The notes: generated by a model from the sequence alone, not told the origin. 64,000 nt of DNA from Nitrobacter sp963807355 (GCA_963807355.1 CAWEBX010000006.1:86388-150387), one strand, 5' to 3'; shown: positions 45,067 to 54,989, counted from the stretch's first letter. Made by a program: numbers and translations.

Positions 45067-46998
45067 TCAGTTTGTACGCGACGCTCCGGACCCGGTCGGG
45101 GTGTCCGGAACGGTCGCCTCGGGAACTGCCTTCTGATCCGTTAGATGCTCGATTACCGAGCGAACCGCGTCGCGGGTTTTGCGGTCCCTGACCGCGTCGA
45201 GCAGGGGCGCCGACGCCTTGGACCGCCGTATCAGGCTTTCCGGATCGGGAAAGACCAGCGGATCGTCCCATGGTCCCTGGACCACGAACGGTAACTCGAA
45301 ATTGTCGGCACCCGCTGACGACGTCAGGCTCGCGACGCCCTTAAGATCGTAGTCTCGCGAAGGCACCGAGGCAGTGCCGGTCAGGGTGAGACGCGCTGCC
45401 GGCCCTTCGACGCGCACGTCGGTCGCGACAGCGACCCCGTCGTCGAAATCGAGGGCGATGTTCAGCTTGTCAAATGGTGTCTTTCCGTTGCGGAAATTTC
45501 CGCCGCCGGAGAGCGGCCGCCGCTCCAGCCGCTTCAGCAGTTGCTCGACATTGAATCCGCTGATCGCGCCGTCGTGGCCGGTCAGAACCGCCGTCCCGTC
45601 GAGCGATTGCGCCAAACCGTACGGACTCGATCCCTTGGCCTCAAGCGAAATATTCAGGTTGCCGCGCCCGGAGAGCCGGCCGGTGCCGAACAGATCGCTG
45701 ACGCAGGCTTGCAGATCGACGTCGATCAGCTGAAACTGCGCCTTCACATCGGCGGCCGCCTCGGCGTACGAGATGCCGAACGATCCCTTCGCGATACCGT
45801 CATAGATTTGCGCTTCGCCGATGCTGAGCGCGAGCGATCCGTTGCGGAGGTTGGCGCCGAGTGCGGTTTTGCCAAGCCTGGTGGAGCCGACGATGACCTT
45901 TGCCGCCGAAAGCCGCATGTCGAGGTCGGTGGCGGACAGCGCATGCAGATCGAACAGTTGCCGGTTCCAGTCGCGGGCTCCGCTGGCGAGCAGCCGGATC
46001 GTCTTGACATAAGGGGTGAAATCCAGCGTTCCGGCGGCAAGCGTGGCCTGCAGGGTCTGCCGTCCGTTATTGGCGTAGGTCATTACGCCCTCGGCGACAT
46101 TGCCATCGATTTCGACGTTGACGTTCGTGAGCGCGACCGACGAGCCGATCATGCTGGCGCGCGCCTTGAGCGCGAAGCGATCGAACCCGCCGTCGCCGGG
46201 AGGACGCTGTCCGATCCAGCGCAGCGCCTCGCGCAAGGAAGTGCTATCGGCGGAGAGCATACCTTCCATCATCCAACTGATCGGGTTGGCAACCGTACCG
46301 TCAAACGCGAATTTCAGCGGTGCGCTGGCGACCTTGATCTTCAGGCCGGATCGCTCGCCCGACAGGGCTGCGAGAAAATCGCTGAGGCTTATGCTGCCGT
46401 CGACGCGTTCGCCGCGCCAGTCGAACTGTCCTGTCGCTGCGAACGAGCGGGAAATCGAGGGCCACGCCAGCGACAGATCGAGGTCGCGGAGGTTTTCGGA
46501 AATCTCACCGGCCGTATCCTCATAGCTGAGTTCGCCATTCTGGATTTGGATTTCCGAGAACGAGACCGGGCTGTCGGTTCCGGGCTTCATATTTCGCGCA
46601 ATCGTTTCCACGAAGGGGGTCCAGTTGCTACGGCCGTCGGCAGCGCGCTTAACGCGGATGTGAGGGTGCAGCATCATGACGTCGTCGATCTGGAAATGCT
46701 GCATGAGAAGCGGAATCAGGCGCAGGTTGGCGGTCAGCACATCGACGCTGAGTGCGGGAGCCTCGGCGTCGCTACCCTTGATGTGGACACCATGGAAGGA
46801 AACATAGCTGCCGGGAAAAACCGAGACGTCGATGCGGCCATCTGCGACGAAGTCGAGTCCCGTCACCGTACGGATCTGACTTTCGACGGCGTCTCGCAAG
46901 GCGTCGTGGTCGAGCAGCCGCGACATGGAGATCAGCCCCGACAGGCCGATCACCATAACTCCCAGAATCGCCGCGACCGATATTCCCAGGCGCTTCAT
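45067..46998 (-). CDS. AsmA family protein
   Basis: A 643-residue protein with one N-terminal membrane helix (GISVAAILGVMVIGLSGLIS) and then AsmA_N-type beta-rich repeats (VTGLDFVADGRIDVSVFPGS). The C-terminal AsmA_2 region contains GRGNLNISLEAKGSSPYGLA. AsmA-like proteins span the periplasm and are linked to phospholipid transport to the outer membrane. Length and the Gly-rich C-terminal motif are normal. The 492-codon opposite-strand ORF is a shadow. Confidence 0.92.
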   Translation of the reverse strand: MKRLGISVAAILGVMVIGLSGLISMSRLLDHDALRDAVESQIRTVTGLDFVADGRIDVSVFPGSYVSFHGVHIKGSDAEAPALSVDVLTANLRLIPLLMQHFQIDDVMMLHPHIRVKRAADGRSNWTPFVETIARNMKPGTDSPVSFSEIQIQNGELSYEDTAGEISENLRDLDLSLAWPSISRSFAATGQFDWRGERVDGSISLSDFLAALSGERSGLKIKVASAPLKFAFDGTVANPISWMMEGMLSADSTSLREALRWIGQRPPGDGGFDRFALKARASMIGSSVALTNVNVEIDGNVAEGVMTYANNGRQTLQATLAAGTLDFTPYVKTIRLLASGARDWNRQLFDLHALSATDLDMRLSAAKVIVGSTRLGKTALGANLRNGSLALSIGEAQIYDGIAKGSFGISYAEAAADVKAQFQLIDVDLQACVSDLFGTGRLSGRGNLNISLEAKGSSPYGLAQSLDGTAVLTGHDGAISGFNVEQLLKRLERRPLSGGGNFRNGKTPFDKLNIALDFDDGVAVATDVRVEGPAARLTLTGTASVPSRDYDLKGVASLTSSAGADNFELPFVVQGPWDDPLVFPDPESLIRRSKASAPLLDAVRDRKTRDAVRSVIEHLTDQKAVPEATVPDTPTGSGASRTN

Positions 46999-47310
46999 TC
47001 CTTAGGCCATCGTCAATGACATGTCCGGGGTTGGTTGACGCTTTGCCGGCCGGTCGGACGCCGTCCGGCAGCGCCCGCAACTTGATTGGTTTTCTTGACG
47101 CTTTCAAGGCCGCCGGCAGTCCGATTTTGACATTTACATGCCGCTACGGCGAGAGTTTTGCTGCTGCAAACGTGAATAGCGAATGTCAAATTCGCTCCGC
47201 TAAGACGGCCATAGCTCCAATTGACGCCCCACGAGGATTTTGCCTAATACTCCCCTTTAACCCTGCCCGCGCGCCGGTAGCGGCGCCTTCCTCCTTGAAG
47301 GTCGCAGCTC
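46999..47310. other. Divergent promoter region, no gene seen
   Basis: About 310 bases between asmA and the CoA-transferase genes. The part from 47120 to 47250 is more AT-rich than the genes. No family-like ORF found. Confidence 0.35.
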
Positions 47311-48018
47311 ATGAACAAAGTCTACCCCGACGCCAAATCGGCCCTCGATGGTCTCCTCAGGGACGGCATGATGATCATGTCCGGTGGATTCGGCTTGTGT
47401 GGCATCCCGGAAACGTTGTCCGATGCCATTCGTGACTTTGGAGTCAAAAATCTGACCTTCGTGTCCAATAACGCCGGCGTCGATGGCATCGGACTGAGCC
47501 GTTTGCTCGAAACATGGCAAATCAAGAAGATGATCTCGTCCTACGTCGGCGAGAACAAGCTTTTCGCCCAGCAGTATCTTGCCGGAGATCTGGAACTTGA
47601 ATTCAATCCGCAGGGCACGTTGGCTGAGCGCATTCGCGCGGGCGGCGCCGGCATTCCGGCGTTCTACACAAAAACCGGCGTCGGCACCCTCATTGCCGAG
47701 GGCAAGGAGGTGAAGGAATTCGACGGCCAGAAATATCTTATGGAGCGAGGGCTATTCGCCGATCTCGCCATCGTCCACGCCTGGAAGGGCGACACCGCTG
47801 GCAATCTGGTCTATCGCAAGACCGCGCGGAATTTTAACCCGATCATGGCGACCGCCGCGAAGGTTACCGTTGCAGAAGTCGAACATCTGGTGCCCGCTGG
47901 CGAGATCGATCCCGATCACATCCATACCCCCGGCATCTTCATCAAGCGCATCGTCAAGTTGGGGAGCGCCAGGAAGCACATCGAGTTCCGCAACACCCGT
48001 CCACGCCCGGCGGCATGA
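47311..48018 (+). CDS. scoA: 3-oxoacid CoA-transferase subunit A
   Basis: A 235-residue subunit with the CoA-transferase motif MMIMSGGFGLCGIPE near residue 20 and YFxx-like block LELEFNPQGTLAERIRAGG. It pairs with the next gene to move CoA from succinyl-CoA to acetoacetate. The following gene starts 50 bases downstream. The phasins at 52 kb suggest a link with polyhydroxybutyrate and ketone-body use. Confidence 0.93.
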   Translation: MNKVYPDAKSALDGLLRDGMMIMSGGFGLCGIPETLSDAIRDFGVKNLTFVSNNAGVDGIGLSRLLETWQIKKMISSYVGENKLFAQQYLAGDLELEFNPQGTLAERIRAGGAGIPAFYTKTGVGTLIAEGKEVKEFDGQKYLMERGLFADLAIVHAWKGDTAGNLVYRKTARNFNPIMATAAKVTVAEVEHLVPAGEIDPDHIHTPGIFIKRIVKLGSARKHIEFRNTRPRPAA

Positions 48019-48067
48019 TATACGCGATAAGCTCCTTGCAACGACAACAATATGACAGGAGAGCCCC

Positions 48068-48718
48068 ATGGCCTGGACCCGCGAGCAGATGGCAGGGCGT
48101 GCCGCCAAGGAATTGCGCGATGGTTATTACGTCAATCTCGGAATCGGTATTCCGACGCTGGTATCAAACTTCATTCCCGACAATATCGACGTTCAGCTTC
48201 AGAGCGAGAACGGCATGCTCGGCATGGGTCCATTTCCCTATGAAGGCGAGGAGGATCCCGATCTTATCAACGCGGGCAAGCAGACCGTCACAGAATTGCC
48301 GACCTCCAGCTATTTCTCGTCGGCCAACTCGTTCGGCATGGTGCGCGGTGGCCACATCGACCTCTCGATCCTCGGAGCGATGCAAGTGGCGCAGAACGGC
48401 GATCTTGCCAACTGGATGATCCCGGGCAAGATGGTCAAGGGCATGGGCGGCGCGATGGATCTCGTCGCCGGTGTCAAGCGTGTCGTCGTCGTGATGGAGC
48501 ATTCCGCCAAGGATGGCCCCAAGTTGCTCAAGCGGTGCACGCTGCCGCTGACCGGTGAAAGGGTTGTCGATATGGTCGTTACCGATCTTGCGGTGTTCAC
48601 CATCGACAAGCACGGCAAGGATGGCATGATGCTGATTGAGCTCGCCGACAGCGTCACGCTGGATGAGGTCAGGGCCAAGACCGAAGCCGAATTCGGCGTC
48701 GCGCTGCAGAACGCCTGA
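48068..48718 (+). CDS. scoB: 3-oxoacid CoA-transferase subunit B
   Basis: A 216-residue subunit. The catalytic Glu lies in SENGMLGMGPFPYEGEED (residue about 46). GGHIDLSILGAMQVAQNGDLANW is the conserved central region. A GGAGAGCC ribosome-binding site precedes the ATG. It forms the active enzyme with subunit A. Confidence 0.95.
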   Translation: MAWTREQMAGRAAKELRDGYYVNLGIGIPTLVSNFIPDNIDVQLQSENGMLGMGPFPYEGEEDPDLINAGKQTVTELPTSSYFSSANSFGMVRGGHIDLSILGAMQVAQNGDLANWMIPGKMVKGMGGAMDLVAGVKRVVVVMEHSAKDGPKLLKRCTLPLTGERVVDMVVTDLAVFTIDKHGKDGMMLIELADSVTLDEVRAKTEAEFGVALQNA

Positions 48719-48795
48719 GGACGATGCGCGACAGCGGCCAGAAGCTGATATTCGATGGGGTGAGATGCTACAGACCCGGCCGCAGGGTTTCAGTC

Positions 48796-51768
48796 CTAGG
48801 ATAGCGCGTTTGTTTGCGCGAATACCACTTCGATCAGCGTGCCGGAGTGTGGCCCCGTTTTGATGTGGAACTGGGCACGATTGGCCTCCACCAACGCCTT
48901 GGTGAGCGACAGGCTGACGTCTGCGCTCTTCGAAGCCTGATCGCTCGGCGCTGCTGTGCGGAATGGCTCCGTCGCCGCGGCCAACTCGTTTTCGCTGAGG
49001 CCGTGTCCGGTATCCCGGACGCGCAACGCCACGTCACCGAAATCATTGATTGTCGTCGACACGATGACCTGCCCGCCGGCATTGGCCAGATGAATCGAAT
49101 TTCCGATTAGATTAAGCGTGATCTGACGTAGCGCCTGTGCGTCCGCGACAACCGGCGGCAGCGTGTGCGCAAGCGAGGTCCGTATGATGATGCGCTCGCG
49201 ATTGGCCTGCGGCTGCATCACCGCGACGCATTGCTCGACGATCTCGTTGAGATTCTGATTCACGAAGGCAAGATCGAGTTTGCCGGTCTCGATCCGCGAC
49301 AGGTCAAGCAGGTCGTCGATGAAGGCGATGATGCGTTCGCCCGAAGCACGGATGTCCTTCATGTACTCGACATAGCGCTCGTTTCCGAGCGAGCCGAATT
49401 TTTCATCGATCATCACCTCGGCAAACCCGATAATGGAGTTCAGCGGCGTTCTGATTTCGTGGCTGATCCGCGCTAGCACGTCGGCCTTTGCATTCGCTGC
49501 GCGCTCTGCCTGCCGTCGCGCCTGCGACAGCTCGGTCTCGATTTTCTTTGACTGCGACAGGTCGCGGAACACGGCGAAAAAGTTGGGGCCTTCAGTCTGG
49601 GTCCGGCCCATCGTCATCGCTAGCGGGATCAGGCTGTCCTCGCGCACGCGGCCCAACACCTCGCGGCCGTGATCGAGCAGTCTTGCCTCGTCGTCCATGA
49701 GGCCCTTGAGATAATAGCGCACCGCGCCCTGGCTTTCCGGCGCGAAGAGATCGGCGAGATTGCGCTGCGTGAGACTGTCGCCGGAATGCCCGAACAGCGC
49801 TTCAGCGCTGCGGTTGCAAGCAGTGATGTGTCCGCCATCGTCGAACATCAGGATGCCTTCGGCTGCGGTGTCGACGATGGTGGCAAGCTCCTCGGCGCTT
49901 GCATGGCCGACGCGAGAGGGCGCCGATGCACCGCCGCATATCAAGGCATGCGCGGGCTCGCCATCCCAGGAGACCACGAAAAGACGGGCGGTGATCGGCT
50001 GTTGCGGCGCGCCCGACGGTGGTGTTGCCGAGACCGTGACGGGAGAGCCAGCGGGCGGCATGCTGTCGGCGGCGGGCATGTCGGCTTGGACCAGGAGAGC
50101 ATCGGGCCCGCCGGCCTCTTGCAGCGCCTGAAGACTGCTGTGGCCGACCTGCGCGAGAAACGCCGGGTTAGCGTACAGTGCGCGGCCGGCTCGGTGGATC
50201 ATCACGCCGCCTGGAAGCAAGTCGAGGATCAGGCTGTCGCGCGCGATAGTGGCCTGCGGAGTCGGTTTGGGCGGTGACAATCCCTCCACCTGCGTTTGGG
50301 CGACTTCGGACGGCTCCTGCACAACCGGCTGCTCGGCGTTAGTTCCAGGCTCGGCGGCGTCGGGCTCGCCCTCCAGCCGGGCCGAGAGCTGGCGCGCCAG
50401 TTCGTTGAAGGCATTGTTCTCGACAGGCGTGAGAGGAGGCGGTTTCAGATCGACCGGAGGCCTGAACGGCAGGACATTCTTGGGCGTTTCCACGGTGGTG
50501 TCCGGTTCTGTTGGTTGTTGCAAGAATTCGGAGGGCTCGGCGTCGGCAGAACCCGCTGGGTCCGCCGGCGCCGGATGGGAGGTCTCGCTGAACGAAAATT
50601 CGTGGCGCCGATTTGCTGCGAGGCGCGCCAAACCCTCCCGATCGCGGCAGACGCCGAAGCCACGATAGCCGACGAAATTGCGTGCGCGGTCGTAGATCGG
50701 AAGCCCCGACAATTCGACACGCAAACGTGCATCCGATCCATCGACGGGCCAAAGGAGCGTGATGCCGCTCCAAGTGTCGCGGGTTTCGACCGCTTTCGCA
50801 ACGCGGCCTTCAGGATCGAATCCGAATACGTCCGTGATCTCGCTCCACAACCGGCCGAATCCTGAGGCTGTTCGCATTCCGATGATGCGGGTAAATTCGT
50901 CGGATCCGAACGAGAAGCGGCCTTCGGCATCCATCCGCCACATGAAGCGCAAGGGATGGTGGCGCCTCTGCGGTGGAGAATCATGCGACAGACTATTATC
51001 CGGCTCGGGCGGCGACTCGACGGCTTGCATCGGCGGAACGGTCGCGGTGTTCCGCAATGGAAATTCGGCCTCCGGTTCAGGCAACGGTGCCGGGTGAGTC
51101 GAAGAGCGATCGGAGACCTTCGGCTCCAGCAGAACGACAAGTCCAATGTCGCCGCCGCTTCCGACACGTTGCAGCACCAACCGCCAAAGTCCGACCGAGG
51201 TCTCGGCGCGACCCTCGCGTAGTGCGTTATCGCGCAAGCCATCGAGCCCGCCCTCCGCGAGACTGCCAATGCTGAACAGCGGCCGTCCCCTGTTGCTGGC
51301 GGCGACGAACCGGCCGTCGCGCGAGAATGCAGCCACCGGCATATCGACGCCATCCACCAGTCGCTGCAATCGTTCGACAAGCGGCATGCCGCGACCGGCC
51401 GGCTCAGCGGCCCTAACGAGGATGGCGCTGCCGACGCCCGGAAATTCGAGCCGCGAGCAGGCGCAGGTGAGAAGGCTTCCTAGCCCGGCATAGCCTCGCA
51501 TTCGTTCTAGCTGCACTGCGCCCGTGGGCGGCAGACGGCTCGCGAGCTGCGCCACCTGCCGTCGGCGCGGGTCGTCAGGGTCGACGTGTCGTGAAACAAG
51601 AGCGGAGGTGTTGGTTGTCCCGACAATAGAGACGCCCACCGGATTGGCCCACAGGATGCAGTCGCCATCCAGCGACCACAGCCACGCGGGCAGGGCGCTC
51701 GCCGCATGAACGGCCAACCGTGGGTCGGTCATGCCCTGCAACTCGAAATCGGCGCTATTCATGGGCAC
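48796..51768 (-). CDS. PAS-domain sensor histidine kinase, PdhS/DivJ-PleC-like
   Basis: A 990-residue cytoplasmic kinase without membrane helices. Several PAS-like regions occur between residues 1 and 740, the last being TIVDTAAEGILMFDDGGHIT. A Pro-rich linker lies around 390-520. The dimerisation box is ISHEIRTPLNSIIGFAEVM with phospho-accepting His at about 771, followed by KFGSLGNERYVEYMKDI, typical of kinases acting on DivK. The catalytic domain has the N-box (LNLIGNSIHLA) and G1 (RDTGHGLSENE), but the G2 glycine box reads SADVSLSLTKAL, without the usual GxGxG. This may weaken ATP binding. It is probably a cell-cycle or polarity regulator. Confidence 0.88.
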   Translation of the reverse strand: MPMNSADFELQGMTDPRLAVHAASALPAWLWSLDGDCILWANPVGVSIVGTTNTSALVSRHVDPDDPRRRQVAQLASRLPPTGAVQLERMRGYAGLGSLLTCACSRLEFPGVGSAILVRAAEPAGRGMPLVERLQRLVDGVDMPVAAFSRDGRFVAASNRGRPLFSIGSLAEGGLDGLRDNALREGRAETSVGLWRLVLQRVGSGGDIGLVVLLEPKVSDRSSTHPAPLPEPEAEFPLRNTATVPPMQAVESPPEPDNSLSHDSPPQRRHHPLRFMWRMDAEGRFSFGSDEFTRIIGMRTASGFGRLWSEITDVFGFDPEGRVAKAVETRDTWSGITLLWPVDGSDARLRVELSGLPIYDRARNFVGYRGFGVCRDREGLARLAANRRHEFSFSETSHPAPADPAGSADAEPSEFLQQPTEPDTTVETPKNVLPFRPPVDLKPPPLTPVENNAFNELARQLSARLEGEPDAAEPGTNAEQPVVQEPSEVAQTQVEGLSPPKPTPQATIARDSLILDLLPGGVMIHRAGRALYANPAFLAQVGHSSLQALQEAGGPDALLVQADMPAADSMPPAGSPVTVSATPPSGAPQQPITARLFVVSWDGEPAHALICGGASAPSRVGHASAEELATIVDTAAEGILMFDDGGHITACNRSAEALFGHSGDSLTQRNLADLFAPESQGAVRYYLKGLMDDEARLLDHGREVLGRVREDSLIPLAMTMGRTQTEGPNFFAVFRDLSQSKKIETELSQARRQAERAANAKADVLARISHEIRTPLNSIIGFAEVMIDEKFGSLGNERYVEYMKDIRASGERIIAFIDDLLDLSRIETGKLDLAFVNQNLNEIVEQCVAVMQPQANRERIIIRTSLAHTLPPVVADAQALRQITLNLIGNSIHLANAGGQVIVSTTINDFGDVALRVRDTGHGLSENELAAATEPFRTAAPSDQASKSADVSLSLTKALVEANRAQFHIKTGPHSGTLIEVVFAQTNALS

Positions 51769-52021
51769 CGCGTGTCAAATGTCCTTGGTTTTTGCCTTCG
51801 GCGGCTGCGCATATCGGCTTTCATTGACCGCAGTCCTAACAGATCGTCAGTATCGTGTCCGCCATGTCGGAGGTCCACGGCCGCTCTCCTGAAATCCCCG
51901 GCAAAGCCGGGATAACCTTAATTTGGCCGTTGTCATGGACCTCCGCGGTCGGTGGCACGTTGAGTGGTGCGGGGACCGGAGGATCGGACCCATGAAAGAG
52001 CCACCACAGGGAGCGGCGACC

Positions 52022-52402
52022 ATGAGTAACCAGGGACGGCATTTTGAAGTTTCGAACGAGATGCAGTCGCTAGCGGAGGCAGGTTTCGAGCAGGCACGCA
52101 AGGCGCTTGAGAGTTTTCTCGATGGCGCCCAGCAAACCGCCAATTCGATCGAAGGTCGCAACGAGGCGGTTCGCGACAGCGTTCGAGATATCAGCAGCAA
52201 GGCAATCTCCTTTGCCCAGCAGAATATGACCGCATCACTGGACTATGCCGAGCAACTTCTCCGCGCGAGGGATCTCGCGGAGGTGATGCGGCTGAATACG
52301 GAATATGTGCAGGGTCAAATGAAGGCCTTGACCGAGCAGGCCAGCGAAATAGGGCAGAGCATGGGCCGGGCCGCCTTGGGGACCCGCAAGCCTCAGGTCT
52401 AA
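52022..52402 (+). CDS. Phasin family protein
   Basis: A 126-residue helical protein from ATG 52022 (MSNQGRHFEVSNEMQ); the frame opens earlier but without family character. The pattern FEQARKALESFLDGAQQTAN and ISFAQQNMTASLDYAEQLLRARDLAEVM is the Phasin_2 family. It coats polyhydroxyalkanoate granules. The second phasin lies 199 bases downstream. Confidence 0.9.
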   Translation: MSNQGRHFEVSNEMQSLAEAGFEQARKALESFLDGAQQTANSIEGRNEAVRDSVRDISSKAISFAQQNMTASLDYAEQLLRARDLAEVMRLNTEYVQGQMKALTEQASEIGQSMGRAALGTRKPQV

Positions 52403-52600
52403 GGGGCCAAGGCCGCTACTCGAGTTATTATTTCGCGCTGGGCGGGCAAGTTTTGCGTCGCAATATATTGTTGCGTCGCACAAGGAAGCCATGGTAAGAG
52501 TGGATCAGATGCTGGCCTGATCAGTTCGCAATTAAGCCGAGTTGCAGGACGATCGTCGTTGGAGGTCACACTGCGTTCCCAACTGCAAAGGACTACTGCC

Positions 52601-53017
52601 ATGGCTAATCCAACCGAGACTTTTGAAGTTCCCGAGGAAGTGCGTGCATTCGCCGAAAAGGGTGTCTTGCAGGCGCGCGATAACTACGCGAAGTTCAAGG
52701 AAGCCGCGCAGGACGGCAACGGCGCTGTTGAGGCCGTGTTTAACGCTGCAACTAAAGGGGCGCATGCGTACTCCGCTAAGCTGCTCGATTTCGGTCAGGC
52801 CAATACCAACGCCAGCTTCGATTTTTTGCAGGCCCTGGTCGGTGCGAAGTCGTTGTCTGATGCGACCGAACTATGGAGTACCCATACCCGCAATCAATTC
52901 GGAACGTTCGCGGTCCAGGCCAAGGAATTGACCGAACTGACCCAGAAAATTGCGGCGGAGACTGCCGAGCCGATCAGGACTGGCGCGTCGAAACTGTTCC
53001 AGCCGACCGCCAGATAA
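52601..53017 (+). CDS. Phasin family protein
   Basis: A 138-residue Phasin_2 protein: FAEKGVLQARDNYAKFKEAA, AHAYSAKLLDFGQANTNASF and LVGAKSLSDATELWSTHTR. It is paralogous to the upstream gene but diverged. A GGAGGTCAC occurs about 40 bases before the ATG, and a second site AAAGGACTACTGCC lies directly upstream. Confidence 0.93.
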   Translation: MANPTETFEVPEEVRAFAEKGVLQARDNYAKFKEAAQDGNGAVEAVFNAATKGAHAYSAKLLDFGQANTNASFDFLQALVGAKSLSDATELWSTHTRNQFGTFAVQAKELTELTQKIAAETAEPIRTGASKLFQPTAR

Positions 53018-53041
53018 ACGCCCGTTCGCGCTAAATCTATC

Positions 53042-53072
53042 AACCCGGGCCCCTCGGTCCGGGTTTGCTATT
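53042..53072 (+). terminator. Rho-independent terminator after the phasins
   Basis: AACCCGG and CCGGGTT arms with a GC-rich loop, followed by TGCTATTTTC, 25 bases after the phasin stop. Confidence 0.8.
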
Positions 53073-53286
53073 TTCAGTTTCGCCTCCGCCGCGATCAGAT
53101 CCGGCCCTGTGCCCACGCCCGACTGCCGGGGAGCCAAAGCTCGCGATAAGATGCAAAGACCCAAAGGATTGCTGTCTGAAACGACCAAGCGGCGCGCGAT
53201 AACGGATCGTTGTGGCCTTGCCAAAGCGGAGCGTTGCACCTAGTTTCCGCCCCGTTCGCATTGCGTTTTGGGCGCGCGAGCATGAT

Positions 53287-53363
53287 GCAGTTGTAGCTCA
53301 GTTGGTTAGAGCGCCTGTCTGTGGAACAGGAGGTCGGTGGTTCGAGCCCACCCAACTGTACCA
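53287..53363 (+). tRNA. tRNA-His (GTG)
   Basis: The 77-base gene folds as a full cloverleaf. Acceptor GCAGTTG pairs with CAACTGT (one G-T pair at the first position), D-arm GCTC/GAGC, anticodon arm CCTGT/ACAGG with loop CTGTGGA, T-arm GGTGG/CCACC, and an encoded CCA. The anticodon GTG is histidine. The discriminator is A73 and there is no G-1, the known alphaproteobacterial variant of tRNA-His. Confidence 0.95.
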
Positions 53364-53603
53364 GCGAAATCAAAAACTTAGACAAATCCTGAAAATCATA
53401 CAATTCAACGAATTGCCACCGAGTTCGCCACCAAGCGACATTTCGGTTTGGCAATCCCGGATTTTTTTCATTTTTTCCAAAGCTTTTCGCGGCTCGCGTC
53501 GTATCTGGAAACTATAGGAATTCAGCGCCACCGCTGGGTTCCCATGGCCGCCGACTGGCACCAACGCCGGGGCGTCGTGTTCCTCCCATACAGGGAGTCC
53601 TCC

Positions 53604-53909
53604 GTGAATCTCATCACTATAGACGAAGCAGCGTCCGCCACCGGCCTCAGCCCCTCCACGCTTGCGAAGCGCCGCTGCACGGGCACGGGGCCGGCGTTTT
53701 ACAAGATCGGCCGCCAGATCAGGTACGAGCGCGCGGATGTCGATAATTGGATCGCGTCCCGCCGCCGCACATGCACTTGGGCCGCCAATGACAACGGACG
53801 CGTGGCGAGACGCCTGGCGAGGAAGTACGCTGTACCCATAGGGATTGTTCGCACGACCGCGTCATCAAAGGCGTTGGCGATAGCGGCCTGCTCTTCGAAT
53901 TCGCAATAA
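53604..53909 (+). CDS. AlpA/excisionase-like helix-turn-helix protein
   Basis: A 101-residue protein from GTG 53604 with GGGAG upstream. Residues 1-52 are an HTH_17 / MerR-like DNA-binding domain: LITIDEAASATGLSPSTLAK and FYKIGRQIRYERADVDNWI. This fold is used by excisionases and AlpA-type phage regulators. The Arg-rich C-terminal half is not recognisable and may be altered. Confidence 0.75.
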   Translation: MNLITIDEAASATGLSPSTLAKRRCTGTGPAFYKIGRQIRYERADVDNWIASRRRTCTWAANDNGRVARRLARKYAVPIGIVRTTASSKALAIAACSSNSQ

Positions 53910-53960
53910 GAGTTTCTAAACTGCTCCAGAGTCATAGCTCACGCTGCCTCCAACGCAACA

Positions 53961-54257
53961 ATGCAACACGGGTATTCCGCGGTTTCACATAACAGTCTTG
54001 CCAAAGTTTGTCGGAGTAGCCCGCGCAAAATCCGAAAGGCAATTCGGGCTTTGATCGAAAACGGGTTTGTATCATACGAAGGGCGCACCGATAACGGTGC
54101 TCCCATTTATAAGTGCTGCTGGGAGCGAGCCGAGTTGCATCGTGATTTGGATGAATGCCAATCGCGAAGCGCAACTCACCGCGCTGCGGACGAATGCGAA
54201 TTCGTGTCTCCCACCTATCCTGAGTGGGAGAATAAGAGTGGCAACAAGGCGGCGTAA
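53961..54257 (+). CDS. Winged-helix protein, phage replication type (first)
   Basis: A 98-residue ORF. AVSHNSLAKVCRSSPRKIRKAIRALIENGFVSYEGRTDNG scans as a winged helix-turn-helix of the kind found at the N-terminus of phage and plasmid replication initiators. It overlaps the next gene by 20 bases. No catalytic motif. Confidence 0.55.
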   Translation: MQHGYSAVSHNSLAKVCRSSPRKIRKAIRALIENGFVSYEGRTDNGAPIYKCCWERAELHRDLDECQSRSATHRAADECEFVSPTYPEWENKSGNKAA

Positions 54258-54729
54258 ACCTTCCGAGGCCGTGCTACGGCGTTTGGCTGATGATTCTGCC
54301 GGCGACAGGCGTCTCACTGACTCGGCACGCAAGCTCTACCAAAAGATCATTGCGAGCTATAACTGGTCGCTCGGCTACGCCGAGTGTTCGGATAACTTCG
54401 TCACTAAGAACGTTGCCGTATCCCTTCGTTCAGTAAAGAGTGGGCGGAAGCTATTATTAGAAACCGAGCGCGTTTCGATTGTGCGCAAGGGCGGCAAGCG
54501 CGGCACCGTGGTGTGGTCCACGAGATATGACCTGCCTTTTGCCTACCGCGGCTCCGACGAATTCCGGGCGCTGAATGGTGGAAAGCACACCCTGGACTGG
54601 CTGAAAACGCCCGTGACACTTCCATTCGATCGGCCTCTCCGCAAGGTTCCCAAAGTGCAAGTTTCCCAAGGTGCAGATTGCAGTGAAAACTTCCCAAAGT
54701 GCAACCGTTGCACCCAAACCTATTTCTAA
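54238..54729 (+). CDS. Winged-helix protein, phage replication type (second)
   Basis: A protein of about 163 residues from GTG 54238 (MATRRRKPSEAVLRRLADD). ECSDNFVTKNVAVSLRSVKSGRKLLLETE resembles a second winged helix. Near 54640 the alternative frame (KFPKCKFPKVQIAVKTSQSA) looks more natural than the annotated end, so the C-terminus may be frameshifted and extend to about 54800. Probably a replication or regulatory protein of the lost phage. Confidence 0.5.
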   Translation: MATRRRKPSEAVLRRLADDSAGDRRLTDSARKLYQKIIASYNWSLGYAECSDNFVTKNVAVSLRSVKSGRKLLLETERVSIVRKGGKRGTVVWSTRYDLPFAYRGSDEFRALNGGKHTLDWLKTPVTLPFDRPLRKVPKVQVSQGADCSENFPKCNRCTQTYF

Positions 54730-54989
54730 AGAAATAGTCGATACCGCCCCCAAGGGAGCGGCGGGGCTTACGCCCGCCGCCGTTGGGGCGGAGAATAAGA
54801 AATCAAAATCTGGCCTTCCTCCGGGGTACGCAGTTTGGCGCGTTGCGCGGGCGGCATACGTCGCAGCGCAAGCGCAAGCCTGGGATTACGTACATCGAGG
54901 TGAACCTCGTCAGCGAGCGCGGCAGCAAGTTTAATTTTCTGGCTGATCGTGAATCCGAAGCCGCGGGGAGTTTCTCGGAAGCCACTAAC

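Noticed and set aside
45541..47019. 492-codon plus-strand ORF opposite asmA
   Set aside because: No family resemblance and low-complexity composition; asmA on the other strand has a membrane helix and domain pattern.
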